A DNA stretch of 64,000 nt from Macrobrachium rosenbergii (lineage: Eukaryota > Arthropoda > Malacostraca > Decapoda > Palaemonidae). Each line of letters begins with the position of its first letter. The stretch's first letter is position 1. The translations under genes and the position numbers were made by a program. Shown piece by piece: positions 55,701-61,174 of the stretch. A model generated the notes under the pieces. That model did not search any database and was not told where the DNA came from. It worked only from the letters and a program-made list of their open reading frames with translations. Location: assembly GCF_040412425.1 (NCBI RefSeq), contig NC_089783.1, positions 43,001,625-43,065,624 on the forward strand. Reading direction: 5' to 3'.

Positions 55701-58700
55701 CAGTATTACACCTTTTTTGTACATTGTCATACAACTGTTATTTATAATACAAATCTGAAAGTGATGAAAGTAAAATACTGAGATTAAGGCATCGTTGTAA
55801 AATCTAGATTGTACTCTTCTGTCACATCTGAACACTAAGTATGATGGGCCTCCATTGCTTACTTTCCTTCTTTGATCCTCATGGATTTCCTCGATGTTCG
55901 GTGATGGCTGTCTGAAATGAGAACTTGCTTCCGGAGAAAGGTTAGGAGATTGTCTTGAATGAGAACTGGATCCTGCAGAAATCACAGAAGGTTGGCTGGA
56001 ACAAGAACTGGACATCGAAGGATGCACAGGTGAAGGCTGTCTGCAATGATATCCGGGTGTTGCAAGCTTCCCTCCATGCAGATATAATCAAATTCCAACT
56101 TTTGTAGTCTTTGAGACCTTTATCTCATAACACTGGTTTCATCTCCACTAAAGATATAAGGAGATCTATATCGATTTCACGTTCCACTATAACAAGACGT
56201 GCCGATGTTGAAGCGTGGACCTCTACTGGAGAGTAGTTCAGCATGCTGCCAAGTGCGTATGATACGAATGATGTGAAGACGTGTATTGAACATGATGGTC
56301 CACTGGCCACCACATCCATCTGCGTCAACACATAAGCCTGGTGGTACCACGCACATGCTCTGTGGCAATAAAGCGGTGAAATCATGCACACGCAAAATGT
56401 GAACAACTCCATAAGATGTATAAGTCGATTGCTGTCTGCGTCATCGCAACGCGCACAACGCATGGTGTAAAAGGGGCCTAAGTCTACTCTCTGAGGATGA
56501 AGGAACTTCCCTTCCGAAAGGTAGTTCGGACAACCACCACTGCGGGTCCGACTTAAATCTGGGGCTTTGGGAAAAAATGACGGTTTCCCTGTCCCAGTTG
56601 GTCTTGTGTTCAAAACCTTTGAGCATTTTTCCGTCAAAGGGAATCGAAGAAGTCAGCTGTCCAGGAAAAAACTGATGTTCATGGCCAGAAAATAACGTCA
56701 AATGTAACAGGAGCAAGGACTCGAGAGAAGACTTGTGCCATAGAGGCCTAAGCCTAGATCCCCAAGCTGGAAGATCCTGTCTCGCAAGACAGACCTGAGA
56801 TACCCTCTGAAGCCCGGACGTGGACATGGAAAGAAGTATCCTGCATATCCAAGGTCTCCTGCTAATCACCCTGGAGAATGGACGACAGGACTGTCTGGTT
56901 CATCTGTCTTGAACTTCATTCTCTATTCAAAGAGAAAAAGCGGGCTGTGGGCCATGCAGGCTAGCTGACAACCCTGCGGACTAGCATGCAACCAAGTGAA
57001 CTTGCAGATTATTGTGCAGACTCACTTACAACTGTGCAGACTAGTGCCAACCCTGCTGACTCTTGACAGCTGTGCGGACGCGTGGACATCCGTGCGGGCT
57101 TGACTTCTTATTTGAACTTGATAATACCTTGCGTGGGCTCGACGACACCTCATATAGACCGAAAATATATGCGGAATTGTACATGGAAGAAACTAATATC
57201 TGGCATGTTTATAAAAAGTCTGAAAAATCCATAAGAGACACAAAAGCCTGGGCATGAGCTACCAGTGTCCTTGTCTAAAACCAGGTGTGACAAATTCTCC
57301 TGTCAGGCATAATCCTCTAAACAGAAAAAACTAGTCCGTGAGCGGGCACTAGACATTCAGCGGCAGGAGATTAGTACTGACTAGACAGTGCTGAGCGCTC
57401 TGGAACAGGCATCGGGCATTCGGTAATGGGCACTGCTAGAAAGCGCTGGTCTGAGAGGGTTCATGGCACTTTCTCTTCGTGCTTGTAGCCCAAGTAGTCT
57501 TTCAACAAAAGAACACTCAGGAGAGAAGGTATCACCATTCCAAAGAAAGTCGGACTGAGGAAGTGACAGAAGGAACTACAGCAAAACTGCAGGAAGGCTG
57601 TGAGATGAAGCTAGCCTTGACAGGAAGCAGAGATCAGCAACCGTCATCTACGTGTATCTTCAGCGGCCGTGAAGAACCCAAAAATGTTACAGTGCTTACT
57701 GTCTGTGCCGGAAAACTCGGGAATGAATGAAAACTTGAGGAAGAATTGCAAACCTCTCATGTGAAGACAGACTAACTTGACTAACATCTTGGTGGACGAC
57801 AGAGTCCCCAGTAGACTCATCCACTAATGTTCCGGGTAAGAAGAAAAAAGGGGCAAGAAATTAGCAGACTATCTGAGAGTAGCTGTGATTCTCTTGGCAT
57901 ACGGAAAGTTTGAAAATTCTGAGAACTGAGAATGACATCCAAAAAGCTGACTCTTGTGATGGAGGCTGTGTTCTGAGGAAGAGGTGATGTAGGTCTGCAG
58001 GCGAAAATAACACGGCTGATTGCAACTATGTGGCTCTCACAGTAGTAAAGGAGCACCAGAGCTCTCTCCTCTTGAGATTCCAGAGAAAAGAGCAGAAATC
58101 TCTAAAAAACCATCTCCACTGTCCTTGTCTGCACAAGACAGGACTAAGAGACAATATAAGGTGATGTCTCTCGGTAAACACTTGGGAGTCCTCTATCTTC
58201 TTAGCCCGTGCTCCTTCTGCCAGTCAAGAGAAAACCTTTTAATTAAAAAATCTTGACAAGATCTTCAACAAGGTCGTCTAGTTCTGTTGAAGCACCAGAG
58301 GGAGGAGAGTCCAAAGACACTTGTCTTGCTCCCTTTTCAACAAAAGTCAAACTCCCAACTCCCTGAGACTTTTTGGAGGACGAAGAAAAACAACAGAGGT
58401 GGGAGCTTTCTTCAACAAGCTCATAAATTTGGGACACAAAAGTCCCTGACTGCAAACAACAAGACTCAGAGACGCTAATTGTCGCTAAAAAGGGAGCAAC
58501 ATCGGCTCGTCTTGAACTCTAGGCAGAGCAGGAACATAATGAAGAGAGCCAAAACACTTGTGAGCAGTCTCTATGGCGCTCAGAGACAGGAGTCTAATAC
58601 TGAAGAGTTGGCGCCTGGTAATCGGGGACTGGCACCAGCCATTTGAAAGCCAAAGCCTGGCATTCACTTGGAGACTGGCGATCAAGAAAGAACAACAGTG

Positions 58701-60351
58701 TGTTCTTAGCAAAGATGGGTGCTGAGTACTAAAGAGGAACTGGCGCCATACACTAGTAGGCTGGCTCCGGGAGCATGAGAGCAGGCAGTGTGAGCTCTGT
58801 AGGTTGGCACCGGGTACTAAAAAGAGTGTCGAGAGCTCAGGAATAGGCGCCAAGAGAACATTAACTGGCGCCGGACACTAGAAGGATGGCACCAGGCGCT
58901 CAGGAAGACATCAATTTGACGAGTGATGATAACACTACACATCCATCAAGATGCTTTTCCAATGGCTGTCTAGCACTACACATCCATCAAGACACCTTTA
59001 AAGTGGCTGTCTGCCAATACCTGGGAATGTACTACAGGTTCTACTGAGGGGGCAACTTCCCAGGGGCAAACCCCCTCGGACTCCCTTGGACCACAAGTAT
59101 GTACCTTCCCACGTCTAGGGCAGTATGGCAGGGACTTAAGGCCTAGGAGATCCAATGGGCCAAATAGTCACCTCCTCCACCAGACATCCATCAAGATGCC
59201 TTTTCAGTGGCCGTCTGTCGATACCTGGTAATGTGCAACAGGTTCGACCGAGGGGAGCAACTACCTGGGGACTTCACACCAACCTCCATTGGAATTTCAG
59301 TATGCCTTCTCCCAGGTTTAGACGAGTCTGATGGTGACTTAGGTCTAGGAGAACAAGTGGGCAGGATAATCACCTCCTCCACTGCACAACACTTCACCGT
59401 TACAAGGTTAATTTTCTGTTAACCTAGACACAAGACTGACTGGAAGGAAGCAAGGGAGCCAGGTGCAGGAGCAAGTGGATAAAAAGTAGGAGGGCTAGTG
59501 GCAGGAGAGAAAAATGGATGTGAGGAGAGTTGCACCAGGCGTTTGGGAGCTGATGCCGGGCACATGAGAGCGGGAGCTGGGTGCTCTGTAATTGGCACCA
59601 GGCGAGATGGTGCTGGGAGCTTGGAGCACGATTCTTGGCTCTCGAGAACGCCTTCTCTCCTAAAGCTCACCGACCAAAGCACTAAGCACAAAATCTCTAA
59701 GGGAAAAAAGTGAAAAGAAATTGTTAAACTTGGTTGCAACTTCGCTACAGCAGCGAAAAAATTACAAACTTGAATCAGATCTCAATAATAACAAAGCAAT
59801 AAAAAACTAACCCTGAAAGCTTAATAAGTTTGAAGGCTAGCCGAAATTAGCGGTAATACTTCACTGAAATCCGGTTATACCACTGGCAAATAATGAACAA
59901 AACTACCGCAAACACCTGATGTTTACATCGGGCACGACAGAAACAGAATGAGGTTGTCCGCTAAGTTGTTCCTGGTATTCCCGTTAGTGGACGGGACTAA
60001 TCACCTACACTAACCAATTGAAGCCCTACCATGAATTTTGAATTTAAGCTGGTGCGTGAGTTAGAAACTATAGCTATGTAATTACTTTGTAAGTTACTTA
60101 TATAAAATATGTAATTAATCTTACCTGGAATATGGCAAATGGTGCACTTTGCTTTGAAGATGGTGCATTTGATTCAATGTCCAGAGCAACACTGTCCTCC
60201 TTGAATAAGGTGACTGACCACATATCATTTATAGCATTCATAGCCATCTTGGTGTTGACTGTGGGATCAGTTAAATTGAGACCTCTGGAGTTGCTTTGAC
60301 TACTATGACTGTGATTTAAACCATCCTGACCACTGTTATTTGGGGCTGAGA
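18038..60351 (-). CDS. BUB1/BUB1B: BUB1/BUBR1-family mitotic checkpoint Ser/Thr kinase (C-terminal ~820 residues, 14 exons)
   Basis: Kinetochore kinase of the spindle assembly checkpoint. In this family BUB1 recruits Mad1 and phosphorylates histone H2A, and BUBR1 is the Mad3-like part of the mitotic checkpoint complex that inhibits APC/C-Cdc20. The 14 minus-strand exons total about 2.46 kb. All internal junctions are GT-AG and reading phase is kept throughout, with no stop or frameshift, so the gene looks intact. Order of motifs: Bub1 CD1-like (exon 60125-60351), ABBA-like motifs (60125 and 52776 exons), BUBR1-like ASTP block (50617), KARD-like [10 protein letters not shown] (48640), serine run (48235), linker (38359, 37961, 37488), kinase (33451 to 18038). 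Human family members have about 1050-1085 residues, so roughly the N-terminal quarter, with TPR, KEN boxes and Bub3-binding GLEBS, lies outside the window. I cannot settle BUB1 versus BUBR1 versus unsplit MadBub from this portion alone. Assignment to the family is very secure because of the kinase sequence. Confidence 0.95.
19094..19219 (+). repeat. Left inverted terminal repeat of the DIRS-like element
   Basis: Matches the reverse complement of 24491-24622 through CATGGTCTACCAGA.CTCCATGG, ATATCAAAGAATTCTCTT and TTGGTCT.TTTGGCCA.GTA with a few substitutions and a short indel. Confidence 0.9.
19830..20560. repeat. Degenerate ~105-bp minisatellite inside the DIRS-like element
   Basis: AAGG(C/T)TACATA(T/C)TA-type words recur near 19845, 20065, 20172, 20277 and 20470, spaced about 105 bases or twice that. 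Intervening words such as AATCCAGGATTAGGCAGTAGCCT are also repeated. Copies are strongly diverged. Confidence 0.7.
21111..23500 (+). pseudogene. gag-like open-frame pieces of the DIRS-like element
   Basis: Successive plus-strand frames (21111-21410, 21437-21721, 22005-22274, 22995-23417) lie where DIRS elements carry ORF1. The last piece ends very basic and Arg/Lys/Gln rich ([18 protein letters not shown]), like a nucleic-acid binding gag tail. Interrupted by stops and the 215-bp duplication. Confidence 0.5.
22291..22676. repeat. 215-bp tandem duplication in the gag-like region
   Basis: AATCACCCTTTACCAGGTCA begins both copies (22291 and 22506), and both share TAGCCCCAGCCTTCTGTCCC and TCCCAGTTTTGGGAAATTCC. 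The second copy has an internal deletion. Confidence 0.85.
24491..24622 (-). repeat. Right inverted terminal repeat of the DIRS-like element
   Basis: Reverse complement of the left repeat at 19094-19219; ends CTCTGGTAGACCATGG. Confidence 0.9.
24754..24786. repeat. Poly-A tract
   Basis: About 33 consecutive A, next to the BUB exon at 24828 on its 3' side (intron 5' end on the minus strand, hence a poly-T run in the transcript). Confidence 0.95.
24828..25000 (-). CDS. BUB1/BUB1B: BUB-family exon, kinase C-lobe
   Basis: 173 bp, phase 0 in (CAG|GTA), two bases out (AG|gtgaga). [20 protein letters not shown] continuing [18 protein letters not shown] is the activation-segment end and alpha-F region of BUB1 kinases (GF.C.EM...KPW.Y..DY.GVAA..YC.LFG.YM). 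Confidence 0.96.
25218..25554. mobile_element. CAGT-ended MITE inserted at TA
   Basis: Begins CAGTGAACCCCCGTATTCG and ends CGAATCACGGGGTTGACTG, which are inverted copies of each other, with TA on both sides. Length 337 bp, no coding capacity. The termini resemble pogo/Tigger-type ends. A widespread decapod repeat as I remember it. Confidence 0.85.
25555..25707. repeat. (TA)n microsatellite
   Basis: Two long TA runs (25555-25611 and 25645-25707) separated by CTATATATATATATATGTACACACACATAA. Long Tyr-Ile ORFs across it are artefacts. Confidence 0.98.
27132..27405 (-). CDS. BUB1/BUB1B: BUB-family exon, kinase catalytic and DFG loops
   Basis: 274 bp. [13 protein letters not shown] is the catalytic loop, with the HxD aspartate, Lys and Asn all present (HRD replaced by HAD; BUB1 has HGD). 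[20 protein letters not shown] holds an intact DFG aspartate and the BUB1-specific GxSIDM.L.P.G..F signature. All residues usually needed for phosphotransfer are present, unlike in vertebrate BUBR1, which is regarded as a pseudokinase. Confidence 0.97.
27535..27737 (-). CDS. BUB1/BUB1B: BUB-family exon, kinase N-lobe (beta3 lysine)
   Basis: 203 bp, phase 0 in, two bases of a split codon out. [20 protein letters not shown] matches the BUB1 beta3 segment (.LK.QKP..PWEFY) with the ATP-contacting Lys present, followed by [20 protein letters not shown], the hinge region. The initial ATG is an internal Met after a splice acceptor (ttattacAG|ATG), not a start. Confidence 0.96.
30180..30550 (-). pseudogene. 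DIRS retrotransposon fragment in an intron of the BUB gene
   Basis: Minus-strand [17 protein letters not shown] with following [17 protein letters not shown] matches the region after RNase H in the other DIRS copies (D..LQ.WD.LD.YAFPPF...VR.S....LTLIAPFWP). No recognisable continuation; flanks 28000-33000 are otherwise featureless intron. Confidence 0.6.
32703..32829. repeat. 67-bp tandem duplication
   Basis: GCAATCAAACATCCTTTCAT at 32703 and 32770; both copies end CTATACTTCTCAATGGGTAA. High identity. Confidence 0.9.
33451..33609 (-). CDS. BUB1/BUB1B: BUB-family exon, kinase glycine-rich loop
   Basis: 159 bp, phase 0 at both ends, acceptor tatttcAG|CTG and donor CAG|gtgagg. It encodes [20 protein letters not shown] with KVF following; GEGAYAKVF is the ATP-binding glycine loop. 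The exon ends with an acidic insert ([10 protein letters not shown]) between the first strands of the N-lobe, coded by a TCATCATC-type trinucleotide run and longer than the matching linker in human BUB1. Confidence 0.95.
35543..37258. mobile_element. Composite non-autonomous DNA transposon (CAGT ends, TA target)
   Basis: Left end CAGTAATACCCCGAACTTGC and, reversed, right end CAGTCATACCCTGAACTTAC form inverted repeats that continue through a GGAACCTAAC word. TA flanks both ends. The 1.7-kb interior has CT-rich runs, no ORF, and a ~620-bp internal duplication. Probably mobilised by a pogo/Tigger-type transposase. Confidence 0.8.
36050..37095. repeat. Internal ~620-bp tandem duplication in the composite element
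   Basis: GTCAACCATTTATTTCTTTT then AAGGGTAATGTATTAAG occurs near 36390 and 37010; the segments with AAGTAAGGACAAC and CTCTCTCTCTCG/TCATTCATAGTTAG also occur twice in the same order. Confidence 0.85.
37488..37637 (-). CDS. BUB1/BUB1B: BUB-family exon, NPF motif preceding the kinase domain
   Basis: 150 bp, phase 0 at both ends, acceptor ttatttcAG|GTA and donor CAG|gtaaat. The peptide contains [16 protein letters not shown] and later [10 protein letters not shown]. An NPF/NPW...LI..LL segment followed by a LP.IKP element is typical of the stretch just N-terminal to the BUB kinase lobe. Confidence 0.9.
37757..37890. mobile_element. Partial MITE of the CAGGCAGT family in a 323-bp intron
   Basis: TA followed by CAGGCAGTCCCCGAGTTAAG, the terminus seen at 60877 and (reversed) at 239. 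No matching second end; right limit estimated. Confidence 0.55.
37912..37943. repeat. (GGAA)n microsatellite
   Basis: Eight near-perfect GGAA units starting about 20 bases from the donor site of the exon at 37961. Confidence 0.95.
37961..38092 (-). CDS. BUB1/BUB1B: BUB-family exon, acidic linker with FDPHKAA
   Basis: 132 bp, phase 0 at both ends, acceptor ttcctcAG|AAC and donor AGG|gtatgt. It begins [20 protein letters not shown] and ends in a Ser/Pro stretch. A (GGAA)n microsatellite begins about 20 bases into the following intron, at 37912-37943. Confidence 0.85.
38359..38478 (-). CDS. BUB1/BUB1B: BUB-family exon, linker before the kinase
   Basis: 120 bp, 40 codons, phase 0 at both ends, acceptor ttttcAG|TCG and donor CAG|gtatag. 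The peptide ([20 protein letters not shown] and onward) is unordered-looking and I recognise no motif. It follows a 9.8-kb intron filled with transposon sequence; an additional exon in that intron is possible but not shown. Confidence 0.8.
39236..39455 (+). repeat. Decapod tRNA-derived SINE-like repeat
   Basis: Contains GGTTCGGATTCC, close to a Pol III B box, then AATAAGCTGTAGGTCCCGCT, TAGCCACGTTAAATAAGTCT, and CCTTCGGGCCAGCCCTAGGA with CAGCTCAGTGGTCTGGTAAA. I recall this repeat as very common in decapods. A reversed fragment of its 3' end lies at 45412-45462. Confidence 0.8.
39855..40019 (-). other. Second unidentified open segment beside the exon-like ORF
   Basis: Minus-strand frame [20 protein letters not shown] continuing [19 protein letters not shown], open for about 55 codons to a stop at 39855. 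A polypyrimidine tract and AG precede it, and a possible donor GACAAG|gttgat follows. No phase combination that I tried joins it cleanly to the ORF at 40184-40467, so a joint transcript is not shown. Confidence 0.25.
40117..40476 (-). other. Unidentified exon-like ORF in the 9.8-kb BUB intron
   Basis: About 119 open codons after a good acceptor (ttttgtctaaacAG at 40468-40469), with [20 protein letters not shown] then [19 protein letters not shown]. Codon use and composition look protein-like and unlike the surrounding repeats. A candidate donor (AACAG|gtcaga) lies at 40182-40183, giving 40184-40467. I do not recognise the family. It could be a nested gene exon, an alternative BUB exon, a host pseudogene or unknown transposon coding. 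Confidence 0.35.
40686..40716. repeat. (GA)n microsatellite
   Basis: About 15 GA units. Confidence 0.95.
41358..41690. repeat. Foldback terminal repeat of the DIRS element (copy 1)
   Basis: GACATTTTTATAATAAAATAAAG...ACTTACCCAGTAATTACATAGCT at 41358-41418 is inverted at 41597-41657, and ACTTACCCAGTAATTACATAGCT then occurs once more in direct orientation at about 41665-41687. The arrangement matches 53015-53335. Confidence 0.85.
44127..44864 (-). pseudogene. DIRS reverse transcriptase domain
   Basis: The longest open piece (44361-44864, 167 codons) runs from [20 protein letters not shown] through the first palm Asp ([11 protein letters not shown]) to [10 protein letters not shown], and the next frame (44127-44351) has [13 protein letters not shown], with the YxDD catalytic pair intact. 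One frameshift between them (near 44355) prevents a full product. Confidence 0.88.
45412..45462 (-). repeat. Reversed 3'-end fragment of the tRNA-like SINE
   Basis: AAGTATACCTTAGTTTAACC then AGACCACTGAGCTGA is the reverse complement of the end of the repeat at 39236-39455. It marks the truncated edge of the DIRS copy. Confidence 0.7.
45600..48123 (+). mobile_element. Tigger/pogo-type DNA transposon, 5' end missing
   Basis: Transposase remnants fill 45770-47372. The 3' end, about 48060-48123, reads on the minus strand CAGTAGCTCCTCGGTATACA, with TA directly outside, as in Tigger-type elements. The matching left terminal repeat is not found; the left side runs into the SINE and DIRS fragments near 45460-45600. 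The stretch 47373-48060 is its non-coding 3' part. Confidence 0.85.
45770..47372 (+). pseudogene. Tigger-type DDE transposase pseudogene
   Basis: In order, in shifting frames: N-terminal helix-turn-helix ([20 protein letters not shown], 45805-45865), CENP-B-type DNA-binding part ([20 protein letters not shown], about 46145-46205), the DDE domain with PKKNYIT-like and [18 protein letters not shown] (about 46345-46425), [12 protein letters not shown] (46660-46695), [16 protein letters not shown] (about 46748-46795), and a tail with [15 protein letters not shown] helix and an acidic C-terminus. DNAPAH is DIAPAH here. Several frameshifts and in-frame stops, including TGA at 47265-47267 with homology continuing in frame to TAG at 47370-47372. 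Confidence 0.88.
48235..48373 (-). CDS. BUB1/BUB1B: BUB-family exon, serine-rich segment after the KARD
   Basis: 139 bp; starts by completing AAG (Lys) and ends in phase 0 at GAG|gtatgt. It encodes [15 protein letters not shown] and a Ser/Gln/Asn-rich tail. Vertebrate BUBR1 also has a Ser/Gly run directly after its KARD (S.GFSGSSASV), so position and composition agree. No domain fold is expected here. Confidence 0.88.
48640..48795 (-). CDS. BUB1/BUB1B: BUB-family exon with KARD-type [10 protein letters not shown] (PP2A-B56 docking) motif
   Basis: 156 bp; its first base completes the split codon of the preceding exon and it ends two bases into the next codon. A run of eight Glu is followed by a Pro/Ser stretch and [12 protein letters not shown]. 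The core L-S-P-I-M-E fits the LxxIxE consensus for B56 subunits of PP2A, and the context matches the KARD of vertebrate BUBR1 (LSPIIEDSRE). The Ser before Pro is placed like a CDK or PLK1 site of the KARD. Confidence 0.9.
50617..50801 (-). CDS. BUB1/BUB1B: BUB-family exon with BUBR1-like [11 protein letters not shown] block
   Basis: 185 bp, starts in phase 0 and ends with two bases of a split codon (TG|gtaagt). It encodes a segment resembling the BUBR1 region N-terminal to the KARD, where an (I/V)T(I/L).P.P element is followed by FA.....(F/I).STP. Here the pieces are [20 protein letters not shown] followed by TP. The acceptor AG lies at 50802-50803. Confidence 0.88.
51499..51720 (-). CDS. BUB1/BUB1B: BUB-family exon, acidic disordered linker
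   Basis: 222 bp, exactly 74 codons, phase 0 at both ends, acceptor ttgtAG|ACAGC and donor CCT|gtaagt. The peptide is rich in Glu, Asp, Asn and Pro with no domain I recognise, as expected for the disordered middle of this family. It is supported by its clean splice sites and by the phase match with both neighbours. Confidence 0.85.
52776..52922 (-). CDS. BUB1/BUB1B: BUB-family exon with tandem ABBA-like motifs
   Basis: 147 bp, phase 0 at both ends, acceptor AAG|GAT and donor AAAG|gttag. The 49 residues include [10 protein letters not shown], where FTIFSD is an exact ABBA match (binding to Cdc20 or cyclin A in this family), and later APFTIHQDG, a weaker copy with His at the aromatic position. 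Human BUBR1 carries a similar FTIF(D/E) motif in this part of the protein. Confidence 0.9.
53015..53335. repeat. Foldback terminal repeat of the DIRS element (copy 2)
   Basis: TTTTTATAATAAAATTGAGTTTTATATATACTT...TAATTACATAGCT near 53020-53085 is inverted at about 53240-53295 and repeated directly at about 53303-53333, the same plan as 41358-41690. Confidence 0.85.
55501..56478. mobile_element. Harbinger-like non-autonomous DNA transposon nested in the DIRS copy
   Basis: Ends GGCTACTTTCACAC... and, reversed, GGCCCCTTTTACAC... are imperfect inverted repeats. A 3-bp TAA lies directly outside both ends (55498-55500 and 56479-56481), and the DIRS sequence AGTCTAA/TAAGTCT resumes across. TAA target duplication and GGCC(C)-type ends suggest PIF/Harbinger. 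Interior ORFs on the minus strand are not recognised; a Ser/Pro-rich one ends at 55689. Confidence 0.75.
58600..58900. repeat. GGCGCC-centred degenerate tandem repeat in the gag-like region
   Basis: ACTGGCGCC, TTGGCACCGGG, TAGGCGCCAAG, ATGGCACCAGGCGCTC and similar words recur about every 30-35 bases; related words return at 57380-57450 and 59525-59610. On the minus strand they would encode a repeated (G/A)A.LP.-like unit. Confidence 0.7.
58928..59222. repeat. Three copies of a CATCCATCAAGATG unit
   Basis: ACATCCATCAAGA(T/C)(G/A)C(C)TTT..(A/C)GTGGC(T/C)GTCT at about 58938, 58980 and 59184; the first two are tandem with a period of 43 bases. Confidence 0.85.
60030..60110 (-). repeat. Right inverted end of the long DIRS copy
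   Basis: AATTTAAGCTGGTGCGTGAGTTAGAAACTATAGCTATGTAATTAC continues into AAGTTACTTATATAA, the reverse complement of the left end sequence at 53070-53100 and 53300-53330. Confidence 0.8.
60125..60351 (-). CDS. BUB1/BUB1B: BUB-family exon with CD1-like motif and first ABBA-like motif
   Basis: Donor is CAG|gtaaga at 60124. The acceptor is ambiguous: AG at 60352-60353 gives 60351, and a second AG would give 60345; both keep the frame. The peptide contains [17 protein letters not shown], which resembles the conserved domain 1 of BUB1 proteins (the Mad1-recruiting motif with a TVxTKEA core). It ends APFAIFQ; the next exon starts with D, so the spliced product reads FAIFQD, a match to the ABBA consensus Fx[ILV][FY]x[DE]. 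It is the most upstream coding exon I can find. Confidence 0.85.
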
Positions 60352-60876
60352 CTGAGAAGACGAGAAAAATTAAATTCTTAATTTCAAATTGATAGCAAGT
60401 AAAATCTAATAACTACATTACATAAAACAAAATCATCAGTGAAGTTTTGAAAAATTTTCCAGTTACAGGGTCAGACCATTGATGAGGTCTGTTCTGTCAT
60501 GTGCCATTTTTGTTTAAATTACAAAATGATCAGGTCTTCAGCTAAAATCCCTTACCATAATTTTCTGAACCATCCTACAAGCCTTCATCCCATTACTTAC
60601 AAATCAACTACTTTTCCAACTAACTGCAACTCACCTTTGTCATTCAAACTCCAACTACTCAACCTCTGAGATCTTAAAAGACTCAGATAGACAGAACATG
60701 TCTAACAGTAAAATAAAAGTTTGACATGCATCCACATTTTCTTGTTTATACCTTTATTATTATTATTTAAGTAGAAGACTCTCTTTCAAGCTAACAGAGT
60801 TAAAAGTAATTGCTGCGTCCACAGCACTTTATTTATATAGTCTTTTAAATCTTTATGATTTTCAGTTTTTCTTTTA

Positions 60877-61174
60877 CAGGCAGTTCCCAGTTAACAGCAG
60901 GGGTTCTGTTCCTGGTTGAACACCGACAACCAAAAATTGCCTATAATTATGGTAATAAATGGCATTTACAACATCCTAAGAGCCAACAAACCACTTACCA
61001 ACGCCGTTAACCACTTATCGACGCCGTTAACCGTTTGCCAACGCTGATAAACTGCTTGTCGATGCCAATAAACCACTTGCTGACGCCGAAAATTGCTTGC
61101 CATCGCTGAAAATCGGGTTAATGTCCTTAGCCAAACGCCACAAAACTGAAACACTGATGACCGAGGACTGCCTG
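60877..61174. mobile_element. Complete MITE, CAGGCAGT family
   Basis: Starts CAGGCAGTTCCCAGTTAACA and ends, reversed, CAGGCAGTCCTCGGTCATCA. The 298-bp interior has repeats of the form AACC(A/G)(C/T)TT(A/G)(T/C)C(A/G)ACGCCG. TA at the left flank; the right flank is not TA. Confidence 0.8.

Larger units (their letters stand above)
53015..60110 (-). mobile_element. DIRS-type retrotransposon, long degenerate copy, in the first visible BUB intron
   Basis: Same family as 41358-45410: left ends align through CCCATATT, GGAGGTGGGA and CCAAAACATTA. On the minus strand: gag-like region (about 59740-57000), RT remnants (56870-56480), RNase H/linker (55130-54870: [28 protein letters not shown]), and recombinase remnants (54500-53900). 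Right end 60060-60110 is the inverted copy of the ATATAAGTAACTTAC...TAATTACATAGCTAT end. A Harbinger-like element interrupts the RT. Many stops; inactive. Confidence 0.85.
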
